64,000 nucleotides of DNA from Trichoderma breve (taxonomy: Eukaryota > Ascomycota > Sordariomycetes > Hypocreales > Hypocreaceae): contig NC_079234.1 of the NCBI RefSeq assembly GCF_028502605.1, forward strand, positions 868,001 to 932,000, in the 5' to 3' direction. The notes under the pieces are model-generated. The model was given only the letters and a program-made list of their open reading frames with translations. It had not been told where the DNA came from and searched no databases. The translations under genes and the position numbers were made by a program. Position 1 is the stretch's first letter. The number at the start of each line of letters is the position of its first letter. Of this stretch, positions 49,807 to 62,017 are shown in pieces.

Positions 49807-51343
49807 GACGAATAAATTGTGATGATGAAAGTGTTTCAAGTCTGATGTTATGGCTCTAAAAGAAGAGGGCAAACAGCCGTGATCGAGATTTGGCCTAGAG
49901 ATCGGTCTATCACGAGAGATAATGTCGTATTAAATAATTTATTTCTGTGCTATACAGAGAATACTAGATATGGACCAATACCATAGATACACACCTCTCT
50001 CTTTCACCTGAAACGCTAGATGTGTTGAGGCGAAGGGCATACTTCGCCCACCCCTTCGTTTCTACAACGCCCCAAGATTCACAAGCTCAGGGAAAACCAT
50101 CATAAAGAGAACATACAAAGGAGGAGATTCCGGGATCCTGCCGACCAACAACGGTACTAAAAGTTGACATGCCTCATCTCAAAGGATGTTGAACATTGCG
50201 TTCGCTGTTGTCTGTATGTGGCATGCTAGCATCATATACCGGCGCTACGGATTGAATAGTCAACAGCCTAAGACTCTCGTTGCCGTCTCCGCTACTTTAT
50301 TCGGAGAACTAAGATGTATTTGCCTTTCCTAGAGGCGAGATACGCCGATAGTAGCAAACGGATGAGGCTGGTAAGCGGGGCTACTAGACGGGCAACCCTT
50401 TTGAAGTACGCCATGTTGGCTAAATAATTCAAGTGAATGACGGAGGGTATCAGTCATAAGGCGTTCATAGGAATTAGCTTGTGGATGCCCAAGTCCTTTC
50501 AACGGCGCTCGCTTTGGGTTGCTCAAATGGGGTAATACCATGTGCCTACTTCAGAAATCTTGACCAACAATATGTCTCAGGGATTATACTTGTATTGTGG
50601 GGGTTGACATTTACTTCACCTAGAAAGATCCAGATATGCAGCTTATGCGTGTCACACACGCGTTGTGTGACCCACGAAGCCGTTACGGATTCTCCGCCGT
50701 GAGATGACAGGAAGCCAGGCCTTCTCTGCTATGTAGCAGCGACATTAGGAAAAGGAGTATATTGCTTTGCCATAATTGGCCTCAGAGTTTGGAGTTACTC
50801 TAATATGTCCTCAAATGGGAATACACCGAGGTATCCTTCTTGTTTGTCTGACTCGGAGCGTCCATCTTCTTTTTTAGGCTCGGACCGCCGGCGGTACTCA
50901 ACCATGTTATACACCACAACTCAATGAGTTCGAGGGTATAGACATCGTGAATATTGATTTCGAGAGATTTTCACAAGATAATGTTACTCTATCAAGCTTG
51001 TGGATGAAATGTAGGTCTATTGGGTCCAAATTGTCATGTGTATGCAAGAAAATATTGCTTAGCCAGGACAGATTGTGGGAATCTATATTTTCAACACCGT
51101 TCTAGAAGATCATGGGCTTAAAATAGGATGCGGGCGTGAGTATATTCCTTAATTGGCACAATCAGGTAGATATAGCATTTGATCAATTAACATTATCCTG
51201 CATGCATGCATAAAGAGCAACGAGTATATTAGGCTCGCGTATGCCAGCTTTATGTAATTGAACCTTGATTCTTTGTTTTATCTACAGCTGCCTTGTATTT
51301 CAAGCCCGATTTTTACTACGGTGTCTTATCACTCTACCTAGCT
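49807..51343. promoter_or_regulatory. divergent promoter region between PKS and first SDR
   Basis: About 1.5 kb with no gene, separating the PKS (-) from the SDR at 51344 (+). AT-rich elements (ATTAAATAATTTATT near 49929) lie about 120 bp upstream of the PKS start. This spacing and orientation suggest shared control of the two genes, but no regulator site was identified. Confidence 0.5.
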
Positions 51344-52402
51344 ATGGATATTAATGGCAACGCGTTCATTGTGGGGGGTGGTAAGTGTAATCCTTAGACC
51401 GGAGCCCTATCAGGCTCTCTAACAAAAATGCTAAAAGTACCAAAGGAAGTGGCATAGGGAGAGCATGCGCCCTCGGCCTGGCCAAAGACGGTGCTAAGGG
51501 TATTGTCATCGCGGACATGAATCTTGAAGCAGCAAGCCGCGTTGCCGCCGAATGTCGAGACATAGCAACCGCTACCAATTTCCGTGCCGAGTCCCTCAAA
51601 GTTGATATTTCTCAGGAAGAGTCCGTGGCAAGGGCCACCAATCACATGGTAGAGACGTTTGAGAGAATTGACTACTGCATCAATTGCGCCGGCGTAAGTG
51701 CAACTAGTCTTGTCTGTTATTCCGTAGATAGGGAGCTTCAATGTCCCAAGGCTCTAACTTGATGGGCTTATCTTCTTACAGATCGGAGTCCAACTAGCAC
51801 GAGGCATATCGGAGGCAGACTTCAGCGAGTTCGGCCGTTTTCTCCGGATTCATGTCGAGGGCACGTTCTTGTTGGTTCGGAGCGTATCGGCCGCAATGCA
51901 GCTTCAAGAGCTCCAGCCGGTTGATCCTGCGAATCCGGGCCGAGGAGGGACTCGGGGCTCAATTGTGACTCTGGGTTCTGGCAACTCGTTTGCTGCAGCT
52001 CCTCACTTGGTGCAATATACAGCCGCTAAGCATGCTGTACTTGGTGTGACCAAGAATGCCGGTACGTAACATTCGGCCCCTGGCGGGAATTGCCTCATTT
52101 GGAAACCTCTTGATATTAACGTGGGGTTTTGTGCAAATCCTTCAGCCCTCGATAATGCAGCCCATGGGATCAGAGTCAATTGCGTCTGCCCCACGTGGGT
52201 GGAGACGCCCATGATCCAAAGCGCGCGAGACGGAGGTGTGGAAATAGACAGTTGGGTCAAGGGAATGGTTCCCTTGGGTCGTATCGCTACTGCGGAGGAG
52301 GTGGCGGACGCGGTGATCTTCTTCTGCAGTCCGAGATCGAGCTATGCAACGGGATGCGGATTCATCCTCGATGGAGGAACCACGCTTACTTGTCATGTCT
52401 AA
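51344..52402 (+). CDS. classical short-chain dehydrogenase/reductase
   Basis: Four exons: 51344-51380, 51446-51693, 51782-52061 and 52146-52402 (822 nt, 273 aa). Rossmann-fold NAD(P)H oxidoreductase. The cofactor motif is GGGSGIGRA (11-19), followed by an acidic DMN after beta-2 (IVIADMN), which favours NAD(H). The NNAG-equivalent is NCAG at the end of exon 2; the catalytic Tyr174 and Lys178 are in QYTAAKHA, with Ser in TLGSGNS, then CPTWVETPM and a C-terminal DGGTT-like end. The start MDINGNAFIVGG is a typical SDR N-terminus. Exon 2 begins at the second of two AGs 8 nt apart; only that one keeps the glycine motif. It neighbours the PKS and cupin. In salicylaldehyde pathways such SDRs oxidise or reduce chain hydroxyl/keto groups before ring closure; that role is inferred here. 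Confidence 0.9.
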
Positions 52403-52866
52403 GAGTGGTGGAGAATTATGCAGTTGTCGATTCTTGGCTTGTTTTGCAACCAATCTGGTTGGTTGGGATTCTGGCTTCAGCCTCAGCCTCATCCTCTAGC
52501 CTCATGCAAGTCGATGAAAGTAGATCGAGATAATGTATTTGAATGGGCCCTGTCTAACAAGGGACTCTATGCTTGCAACAAATAACGGCCCGACCCCGAT
52601 TCTATCACACACCGAGCCGTTGAATGTCACCAATGCGTTATGGGGGTGGAGAACCATCCTTGTGTCTATGTCCAAACAGAGACATAGCTGCATTGCTAAG
52701 TTGGTGGTGGGAGTCAAGACTCCCTGCTTGGAAGCTATTTGTGAGCAAGATGGCTATTTAATGAGCTTCATTTTGCTCTGATTCATTAATAGAGTTTATT
52801 CACCATTACTTTTTTGTCTCTTTCTTATCAATTAATCTCTGTGCAACGACAAATCAGACCGCAGCC
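52403..52866. other. intergenic between co-directional SDR and cupin genes
   Basis: 464 bp holding the SDR 3' end and the cupin promoter. It is T-rich just before the cupin ATG (CTTTTTTGTCTCTTTC around 52809-52824). No further gene. Confidence 0.5.
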
Positions 52867-53535
52867 ATGACTGACCAACAGCAGAGCCCGCCGGAGTCTG
52901 AGCTTCTGCTCACAAGTGCTGGATATGTTAGCACTTTCCCAGCTCCCGGACTTCGTCGCACCGTTCGGCACATCACAGGCCACAACGCCGAAGGCAAAGG
53001 TGTCTTCATCCAGACTGATTGCGGCGATCACCACCGTATCATTGGCAACGAGCAGGCTCTTGCCAACATTATCTACTCAACCAAGGAGACTCCTGTCGAA
53101 ATGAATGGTGATGTTGATCTTAAGTATGCTAAAGAGAATGAAGTAAGTGTTATTTCGGTGTATCTCATTAGCGATAGGCCGTATACTGACTCCTTGCAGC
53201 CACCTTTGCATATTCACAATGGTTCTGTGTGCCGTATGATTGACTTTGCTCCCGGCGTTATCTCACCCATGCACCGTGCCGTCTCACTTGACTATGGCAT
53301 CGTAATTGAGGGTGAATTCAAGCTGATCCTCGACTCGGGTGAATCGCGAATCATGCGCCAAGGAGATGTCAGTGTCCAGCGTGCCAGTGCCCATCAATGG
53401 CATAACATCACCGGTAATGGCACTTTGCCAGGTCGCATGATGTGGGTATTGCTCGATTGCAAGCCTATTGTGATCAATGGCCAGGAACTCAAGGAGGAGC
53501 TCAATGAACTTCAGCCATACTACGAGAACCGATGA
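52867..53535 (+). CDS. small single-domain cupin of a polyketide cluster
   Basis: Two exons, 52867-53142 and 53200-53535, joined across a 57-nt intron that is stop-free and a multiple of three, so it is easily missed; 203 aa after splicing. The beta-barrel cupin core lies in the second half: [19 protein letters not shown], then SPMHR with the usual following G..IEGEF, and the second motif [17 protein letters not shown]. The metal set is reduced compared with a textbook cupin (MHR rather than HxH), so metal use is uncertain. Proteins of this size and layout sit beside HR-PKS genes in the vir/fog/srd salicylaldehyde clusters as I recall (for example VirC, FogC), where they act with SDRs during aromatic ring formation. 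It lies 464 bp downstream of the SDR on the same strand. Confidence 0.85.
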   Translation: MTDQQQSPPESELLLTSAGYVSTFPAPGLRRTVRHITGHNAEGKGVFIQTDCGDHHRIIGNEQALANIIYSTKETPVEMNGDVDLKYAKENEVSVISVYLISDRPYTDSLQPPLHIHNGSVCRMIDFAPGVISPMHRAVSLDYGIVIEGEFKLILDSGESRIMRQGDVSVQRASAHQWHNITGNGTLPGRMMWVLLDCKPIVINGQELKEELNELQPYYENR

Positions 53536-54112
53536 AAGCACTTGACGGTATTTGCTTGATGCGTATGGTATTGGCACGTAGTCACTATAAAGTTGCTTCC
53601 ATAGATATCGATCTCAATAAATTACGTCGATAAAGATACCGAGTGTTGTAGGTCACTTACATGTATCTCCGTGATAATTGATACAGCTCATAGAGATTTC
53701 TATTTATTCCATACCTGACGATTATGGATTCTGGATTGATATGAAACACTTGCATACCACATATCGGGCAAGTGATCACTGGATATGAGCTAAGATGGCC
53801 GTACGAAAGTTGAAGAAGAAGCTCCGTTGAGATATCTCATTTGCCAATTTAATATGTAGGAACAATATGCGTATGGGCTACAGTAGATGTAAATTCATTC
53901 AAGCTGTTCCCAAGTAGCTGTTTCTGTGGGAGGACGAAATGAGTCAACTGTCACACTGAAATTTTAGAAGTAAATTTATTCAATACTGATGAGAACTATG
54001 GATCCAAAGAGGTCAGAGCAAATGTCGTAAAATTATCACCAATTTCCTTTGTAGTATAATATTCTCCATCTGGCCAATTAAGTAGATGTATTGCAGCAAG
54101 ACACGGCGGTCT
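53536..54112. other. convergent intergenic region
   Basis: 577 bp, AT-rich, between the 3' ends of the cupin (+) and the ten-exon SDR (-). It should hold both terminators; no gene or repeat was recognised. Confidence 0.5.
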
Positions 54113-55540
54113 CTATGTATTGTTTTTAGCATTTGCCAGATGAGCTTCCTTCACCTTGTCCAGGTTAAATTCTCGGTAAAAGAAGAAATCCTGAAGTCCG
54201 ACTATTAGTTTCTTACAATCTACACCTCTTGTTATCCCAACTCTTGGGAATGACAGACATACCCAAATAGTACGCCATGCGAACATGTCCAAAAATCGAA
54301 TGATACCAGTAGCACTTCCGGTCCAGAACCATGCAGCCGGAGATGACCTTAGGCTCTGAGATACAACATTTGATGCGTATTCAAACCGACTTGTTGTCTC
54401 TAGAAGCCTGTCTTAGCTCCTCTATATACTTAGAATGAGTTGGATTGAGCGCACTTACTGGGTGTCCTTTGAACGTGATCTTCAAATTTGGCTGCAAGAG
54501 AGGAATAATATGAACCTTGCAATTGTTTAGCTCCTAGTGTTAAAACTATTAGGGATTACAGGAATGGAAGTATACCTTCAGGCAGTTTTCGGTGGACGTC
54601 GTTCTTGAGAATATTGGTTCCAACTTCCCCGGAGATGACCTGGAATGCTCATGTTGTCAGCATGTGCTAACACTGAACGTATTCAGCAAAAGTTCACTTA
54701 CGGTAAGTACTTTGACGCTATACGGAGGAAAAATGATTAGCAACTTCATTTCACATTTCTCTCGCGAAGGTGGTATTACTTGAAGGGCGACATCTCTAGA
54801 CGTAAGGTATTGGAATAATGATGAAGAGCAGCTTTGGATGCATTATATGATGCTTTAGTATTGTTAGCGTAAGCATAACATGGGCTTCTTTCTAAGACGT
54901 CGTCATACCTCCGTACATATATGGAACAACGCCGCCGATGGATCCAATGTTAACAATGGTTCCAGAGGCCTGGATCAGCATATCATGAAAGTGATGCACC
55001 ATCTGCATTGGGCCAAAGACATTGACCTCAAACATTCGTTTGACTGCAGTAACATCTGTGTCAATGGCAGTCATAGTGTAGCCTATTTGATGTGCATTCA
55101 CCAGTCAGTAAAATTGTCGTCTCTTGGCATTAAGCCTATTCATACATATTCCACTAAACCAATGTTAAATCAGAACCTTACGTATCCAGAAAATGGCGAT
55201 AATAGATGGGCCAAACTTACGCATTGTTCACCAGAATATCCAAGTAGCCGCCAGTAATGGAAGATACTTCTCTCTTCAGATTCATAACGGATTGTTCATC
55301 AGTCACATCCAGTGGAAACCAGGTAATCCCAGCCGCCGTAAGATGATTGCTATTCTCATTTGGAAGTACGGTAGCGATAGCGTAGATACCACGACGAGTA
55401 TATTCTAGAATGAGAGCCTCACCAATTCCGCCCTTCCCGCACCTTTTAAGAAATCTCAGTGTAAATTGTAGCATTCAAGGGAAGCAAATGACATGGAGTG
55501 CTTACCCTGTAACCAGAGCGAATTTCTTCTCCCGGGCCAT
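54113..55540 (-). CDS. short-chain dehydrogenase (1-acyl-DHAP reductase-like), ten exons including an 8-nt microexon
   Basis: Exons: 55506-55540, 55221-55442, 55146-55153, 54909-55082, 54780-54852, 54702-54717, 54576-54639, 54459-54533, 54263-54399 and 54113-54190; 882 nt, 293 aa. NAD(P)H-dependent SDR related to Ayr1-type reductases. The cofactor motif is VTGCGKGGIGEAL, the strand end is ILVNNAGICYTM, the active site is S-Y149-N-A-S-K153 (SYNASKAAL), and EVGTN follows beta-6. The C-terminal part is extended, ends without a clear membrane anchor, and contains WFWTGSATGIIRFL. The microexon (TGGAATAT) supplies the Gly-Ile of NNAGI; without it no splice keeps frame. Exon 6 is only 16 nt. The ninth exon uses the distal AG, since the nearer AG gives a stop. 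The gene is divergent from the P450. In related clusters a second SDR works with the PKS and cupin; that role is inferred. Confidence 0.88.
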
Positions 55541-56453
55541 GGTTTAGAAATAGTGCCGAGGAGATATTAGAACTTGAATAAGACTATGAGAGTAATGTTT
55601 TGCTTCACTGGAGAGGCAATTGCGCTTTACATGAATGCAGTTTTACTTATGCACCATTTGTGAAGTCAAATGTGAGAACCGCATCCGCCCACTTCTGGGA
55701 AGTATTCCCCTTGGTGCAAAGGCTTCTGACGCCCCCTCTATGCAAGACTTATAACTTGTCTTATGATACTTCTTTTTTCATTTCCCATGTAAGTCTTCGT
55801 TCGAATAATTGTACGGCTGGGGTGGCTCCGACGAGGACAAATCCAATCACGGCTTAATCTTGTTACTGCGCTCTGTACCACGTCAGAAATAAGCAACGAG
55901 CGACGGCCCACTAACCCACAACCGCTCCGGCCCGAAGAGTATATGGTTAGTCGAACGCCTTCATTGATCTCATGCCGTGGAGGATCTATCTAGAAGACCA
56001 ACAGCTCGGCCTCTTGAGGCTACCTGAACCCAGCTACTACATTTACAGATCCTTTGGGACTCGGCCTTGCGATCCAACCCGAAATGGATGAACCTCAGTT
56101 ACTCATATTAGTACTTCAGCATTCTAGCACGTAAAGATTTCGGGGCTGATTAAGTTAATACCTCCGTGGGTATTGTAATAGCAAACGAGATGTACATCTA
56201 TGAAAGATTATTGAGAGGCTAAGGCTAGTTAACACGAGGTAGAAATCCCATTGAGAAAATTGGGTGTTGAATTGACATGGCTGTTGAGCGCGTGATGCGC
56301 TGCTCGATTCTATGTTGTGAAACAGTACTGTGTTTCGATCCATCTTTTCACCTTTTCATCTCCCTTACCTCTAAGTTGCATTATATCCGCGTACAAGCGG
56401 GCAATCCACTTTAAAGATAATTCTTGCAACTTTGCTTTCAAGCCCTTTTTGTC
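55541..56453. promoter_or_regulatory. divergent promoter region between SDR and P450
   Basis: About 0.9 kb with no gene between the ten-exon SDR (-) and the P450 (+). Its position suggests a shared bidirectional control region; no specific factor site was recognised. Confidence 0.45.
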
Positions 56454-58471
56454 ATGGACTTCATGGTAGAAAATATGCCAAAGCCTTGGGTAGTGTTCGG
56501 GCTGTCAGCCTTGGCAGTATTGTTCTGGCGACTCTGCAGAATTGGGCGACGACCAAGGAACTACCCTCCTGGACCGCCGACATTGCCGTTGATCGGTAAT
56601 CTTCATCAAATGCCTAAGAAAAATGCCCACTTACAGTTTCAAAAATGGGCAGAGGAGTATGGACCAGTGTATTCGCTCATGCTGGGAACTAAAATAGCTA
56701 TTGTATTGTCATCAGATGTCGCCGTAAAAGACCTCTTAGATAAACGGAGTTCAATCTACTCTGGCCGCCCGGAGCTGTATATGGGCCAAGAAATTATGAG
56801 CGGCGGGTATCGTCCACTGTTCATGGTAAGCTTCCTATACTGGTAACCTGCTTAGGCGTAGACGCCTTGGTTTAACTTCATGTTCTTTTGTCTTCTTGAT
56901 GAAGTGACAAGCTAAAATAGAGCTAGGGAAATAACTCTGTCTGGCGCATGGTGAGAAAGCTTGCGCACAGTCTTCTCAACATAAAGGTCTCTCGAACCTA
57001 TGTTCCATACCAGGATCTTGAGGTCAGGGCCATGTTGATGGGCTTCCTTGAAAGTCCAAAAGATTTTCTGAATCATATCCGCTGCTATACCACATCATTA
57101 ACCACACAAATGGCTTTTGGGTATCGTACTCCAGCAAGCGACGACAAAAATCTGTTGGAGATGTTTGAAGTATGTGAAGCATAATAGGATTACATGATTT
57201 AAACGATCAAAGAGGCTGATGTGGGCTCATAGAACTTTGATGAGCTTTCCAGGCTGACTGGAAGCCAAGTAGGTAGCCATACCCTTCCTTCTCTGCTTAA
57301 CTAACTTAGTTGTCCTCATAGTCCGCCGCTATCCTCGATCTATTTCCCATTGCTAGAATTTTACCCGATTTTCTCGTCCCTGTTCGACAACAGGGAAAAA
57401 AGTATCACGAGAGAGAGAAACGATTGTTCATGAGGCACTTCTTGAATGCTCGTGAGCAGCTGAGGAGCGGAACATCGAAAGTAAGACACCACAATTCACG
57501 GAGGAACAATGGCGCAGCTAACGCGATAGGTAGCCATCCTGTGCCATTGATCTTCTTCGAGCACAAAAAGAATATGGATTCTCCGATGAGTTGGCCTGCT
57601 ACTTGAGTGGCTCCCTCTTGCAGGCGGGTTCTGAAACGACGGCCATCATTTTGACTGGTTTCTTCCAGGCCATGCTAGTCTTTCCTGAAGTTGCCAAAGA
57701 GGCACAGGCGGAAATTGATCGTGTCTGTGGAGATCGCATGCCCGATCTGAATGATTACCCAGATCTACCTTATATCCGCGCTTGTATGAAAGAAAGCTTG
57801 CGCTGGATGCCTGCTACTGCCCTGGGCGTGCCACATGCTGTGACCCAGGACGATTGGTACATGGGCTATCATATCCCTAAGGATGCAGGATTGATTCTAA
57901 ATGTCTGGTGAGTCTAGGATTTCTGTCGCTCATGACGGCGACTCTGAGACTTATACCAAGTGTGCTGATGAATCTTAGGGCTATTCACAATGATCCGAAG
58001 CGACACCCAGATCCACGACGATACAATCCTGCGCGTTGGGCAGGTGACAACCAAAATTCTGCCCAAGCAGCAGTCAACCCAGATCCCACTAAGCGTGATC
58101 ACTTTGTCTTTGGTGCCGGTCGAAGATTGTGCCAAGGCATGCACATTGCTGATCGATCGATCTTTCTAGCCATGTCTCGTACACTCTGGGCATTTGATCT
58201 AAAGCGACCGGTGGACAGAGAAACAGGAGATGATATCATTCCGGATGTTGACAACATCAAGGATGGTCTATTTATATCTCCTATGCCATTTACAGCCGAT
58301 ATTACTCCTAGAAGCAAAAGTCGTGCCGCAGCAGTCAAGCAAGAGTGGAGCAAGGTGGCTGGGTTGCTTGACGATGAGATGCAGTGGAGGACTGTTCCAG
58401 AAGGCCTCAAGTGGAAAGATTATGAGCCTTTGGATGGCGAGAATGAAGACTCACTTGAGTCGCTCTCTTAA
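56454..58471 (+). CDS. cytochrome P450 monooxygenase
   Basis: Six exons: 56454-56825, 56927-57169, 57233-57268, 57322-57480, 57534-57907 and 57979-58471; 1677 nt, 558 aa. Microsomal haem enzyme using NADPH-P450 reductase. Evidence: an N-terminal anchor helix (WVVFGLSALAVLFW), the proline hinge YPPGPPTLPLIGN, the WRMVRK C-helix, the I-helix A301-GSETT, ExxR E357-R360 (KESLR), and the haem loop FGAGRRLCQG with Cys446. The length and C-terminal acidic extension (after about 510) are within range for fungal cluster P450s. I chose ATG 56454; a second ATG four codons later (56463) is possible. The fourth intron ends at the distal of two TAGs 4 nt apart, giving PSCAIDLLRAQ. Between the SDR and the BBE oxidase, it likely hydroxylates or epoxidises the polyketide product; the substrate is unknown. 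Confidence 0.93.
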
Positions 58472-58912
58472 TTCGCATGTGAGAAAGCCACTCTCGTGCT
58501 GTATTTTAGCCAATTATTACTGGGCCGAAAATACAAGAGACAGATCCTCATACTGCATTCCTGCTGAGTGAAGCGTATTGAATGAGATCGCCGGATTTCT
58601 AGATCGTAGATTGTGATCTAGCTTTCAAGAGGTTTTAGAGCAGCTATGTATGTGCTGAGCATTCTACCTCCTGGATGATGAATCATTTACCGCACTAAGA
58701 GAATCGCCGTTTTTATTCACATCACATAGTATTGATTAGTTCCGAAATGAACAATTAGTTTAGAATTGGCCTTCACTATGACTGCTAAATATAATACGAT
58801 GCTACACAAAAAGCCACTAACCTATCCTGAAAGAAAGTCTAGAAAACGGCATTTCTATCCCTGCCTTTCATTGAATCCTCCCGCATCTAAATTGATACCA
58901 TTGCGAGATCTT
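58472..58912. other. convergent intergenic region
   Basis: 441 bp between the P450 stop and the FAD oxidase stop. It holds both 3' ends. No gene recognised. Confidence 0.5.
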
Positions 58913-60761
58913 TCAAGGATAATACATGGGAAGTGGGTGATTATAAGCAAAGAGATTGGACGGATCATACTTCTTCTTCAACTGGGCCAGGCGAGGCAAC
59001 TTCCGCTTGCCATAAATGTTCTCAATAGATTCATCTCCACGGGCATAATTGACGAAAACAGCCTTCTCAGAGTATCCAGTTGTGGCAGCGAATTGGTTGC
59101 GCAGCTCTTCCCCGAGTTTGTTGGAAGCTCGCGCCGTGGCCTCATCGCCAGCTATCCAAGCGAAGTTAACTTGGCTATTTCATTGTCAGTCTCGACCAAA
59201 TCGATAGAGATGGAACTGCAGTGGAGAAGAAAAGGCAAATTTAGAATTGACTTACATGAAGCCCTTGAAATCTCTCCATGGGAATGCGGTTGAATCATCA
59301 GGTACTGCAGCGACAGCCTGGTTGGGAAAATTCTCAATGACAAGCGTCGTGTCGCGTCCACCAGGATGATCGTGAAAGTACTTTTCAATCTTCTTAAAGC
59401 CGGCTTGGTAGCCATCAGCAGAGTAAATCTTCTGGTTTAGACCGAAAAGAGAGCGCGGCTGATTGGGTTGACAGATAAATTCGTCAATACCACTAGACGA
59501 GACTAGGTTGTTCCATTGAACAATTCGTGTAGATGAAGTAGCATTGAGATTGAACACCGGGGCCAGCACTTTGCGAGCCTCTTTCTCACTCCCATAGTAA
59601 ACCCAGTTGCCAACAAGTTGAACCTGGCGAAAGAGTCAGTCTAGTGTCTGAGAAATGTGGAATATGTGCATAGTAAGACCGACAGAGCTGGTGGTCCTGT
59701 TCCAGAGTCCCACCATTACCTGGGCCAAATTGGCAGGTATATTACTGTAGTCGGCTTCAACTATGTCGAAATATTCTCGGCTTCTCGCCGGCGGGAGATA
59801 GAAATCGGCGACGAAGACGTTTCCATTGTTGACCAATGGATGAATTTTGTACGTCGCAGACGTGATGACTCCAAAATTCGCGCCAGCACCACGAATTCCC
59901 CACCATAGATCAGGGTGAGAAATTGCTGAAACTGTCATCACCTTTCCATTAGCCGTAACCATACGGACGGACTGAAGAGCATCCATCAGTAAACCGTATT
60001 TTCCCTGTCATCATTGGAACTGCATTAATACGAAGCTATAGCCTGGTTGTAGTCGCACAGCGAAAAGAGAAGAGAGTCATACCATTAATCTCCCGATTCC
60101 GCCTCCGAGGGTAACACCAATCATGGAGGGACATGAGCAGCTCCCGGTTTCTATCTAATTGTCAGTGGCCATTTCCTAGAACATCCGTAGGATGGGTAAC
60201 ATCGCATACGAATGTAGAGTCCAGCGTTGAACAGAGGGTCAAAGATTTCGGCAAACGTGATACCAGGCCCTACAGTGAGAGTCTGGGCCTTTTTGTCAAT
60301 CTCAAGATGCTTCCACTGGCTTAGATCTAGAGATAGTCCAAGCTGAAAGTCACCAAGGCTGGCAGCGTAACCATGTCCGCCGCCCCTAGTCAAAAATGGA
60401 AATCTTTTAGTCTTGGCGAGGTTTATCTGGATTTACAATGAGTAACCAGGCACCGATGTATTTTGACAAAAGATACGGAAGATGCTGGACTTACTACTTT
60501 GCCAATATCTTCTTCTGTCCCGGGCCTAATAGCAGCTACATAAGTAGGCGGATCGGCGATGGTCCAGCGCTCTGTAGAGGCATTGAAATCAGGCGAGCTT
60601 GGGAATGAAACGGTCGTATTGAGTGACCATTTACGAATCGGGTCGGTGAGAAGAGGTTTGAGGTCAAGTTTAGGCTCATTGCTATAGCCTTGAGGGAGGG
60701 CGACAGCATTTTCCAGTACACAGAGGAAGGCCAAAAGGGACAAAAGCCGGAACCTCGCCAT
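58913..60761 (-). CDS. secreted BBE-like FAD-linked oxidoreductase
   Basis: Six exons: 60495-60761, 60210-60426, 60083-60150, 59720-60004, 59256-59623 and 58913-59174; 1467 nt, 488 aa. Berberine-bridge-enzyme family: covalent-FAD oxidases that oxidise alcohols or close rings using O2. Evidence: a signal peptide ([21 protein letters not shown]), the FAD_binding_4 domain with [10 protein letters not shown] whose His107 is the expected 8-alpha-histidyl site, [20 protein letters not shown] (Cys166/168 in the zone where bicovalent BBEs carry the second link), [15 protein letters not shown], and the C-terminal BBE domain with [18 protein letters not shown] followed by NLF. The retained-intron frame at 59624-59719 ends in a false stop; splicing at CAG/GTAATG restores the strand. 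Related FAD oxidases occur in salicylaldehyde clusters, where they adjust alcohol/aldehyde state; function here is inferred. Divergent from the third SDR. Confidence 0.92.
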
Positions 60762-62017
60762 GAAGGGCTAAGACGCAAAGAAAGACAAAAATAGAGTATA
60801 ATTGAACTATTCTTTATGAGATGCGCGCAGCTTAAGCTACTTGTACCTAGTATTTATTTACATTGTTCTTTTTCTTTCAGCGGAATTGCCGTGAGCCTCG
60901 TTTGTTGACAAGAATAGCCGTAGGTCGTTGCACTGAAAGATGGCTCTACTAGAATTTGGAAATACCCTGCGCCATCTCGTATTCTGACCAGATCATCCAA
61001 CAAGGCCCAAATGTTCCATGCGTCCAATTTCAGCTGATATATTTGAATGAGGCGGAATGTTTCGGCGAATGAAAGCGGCCTGCCGCCTCCCTGGCCAGAT
61101 CCTGCATCCTGATTGTAATCTGTACAGCCAACTAATTTATGCATACAATATTTGGCAACCCTGTGTTACACTTGGGCATACAACACTGAGATACACCTCT
61201 CGTAGGCATACTACACTACTCTGGCCCGGCCCGGCACGGAGCATCGGAGCGATTCATAGCAGGCTCTCTCCGGAGTGTGCCTGTTCAGCAGGGGATTCTT
61301 CTTGTCAACCAACAACACATTACACTGTTATCAAGCTTCGGGTGCTAATAAGCTGTGGGGGCGTTGTCTCACGGAGGGATATCATTCGGTGTAGGTGTAA
61401 TAAGGCCCAAGCCCCGAGCCTTAATTGGCTCGGTATATTGCGCACGGCATATTGCGCTCGGTGTATTCACAGCCTGCCATTTGCCGTTAAGTAGGAGTCA
61501 TCTATGGTCCTCTTTAGAAACAGCGACGTCGCACATCAATTACGGCCTTTGGGTACGATGTTTACGATATTTGTCTTCATTGTGACTTCTAAATATGTCA
61601 TGGCGTACTTGGATTAATTCTAAAAGCTGGCTACCTTTCGTTTTCTGCGTCTTGACAACATATGCACTTTGGAAACACACCGTTCAAAGCATTGTCATGC
61701 AACTGACAACTGTAACACCAATCAACGCCACCTTATCGGAACACTCTTTGCGCAACATGTAAATATCCTGGCATGTGCATTACATCATTTCGTGCTACTT
61801 GTGTCACTCCTTTGTTCAACCGGACATTTTCGGACACGTAATTCCCCCGCCTACGAAGGAATGGCCAGACTGTTGGTTGGACCTGTTGGTCGGGCGTGTT
61901 GGCCGCACGAGTATTTCTTCAGCTGTGAGTTGGGTAACTCAAGACTTTCATCACACCGAATTCTAATTTCCCACAATCTGCTTGGCTCAAACTAGAGGAA
62001 TTAATTCAGCTGTAATT
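60762..62017. promoter_or_regulatory. divergent intergenic region between FAD oxidase and third SDR
   Basis: About 1.26 kb, no supportable gene. Small frames on both strands lack starts or protein-like composition. It carries both promoters. Confidence 0.45.

Noticed and set aside
52142..52492. Long antisense frames over the SDR, cupin and PKS exons
   Set aside because: They are shadows of the real coding strand. The sense frames carry complete catalytic motifs and consistent splice sites.
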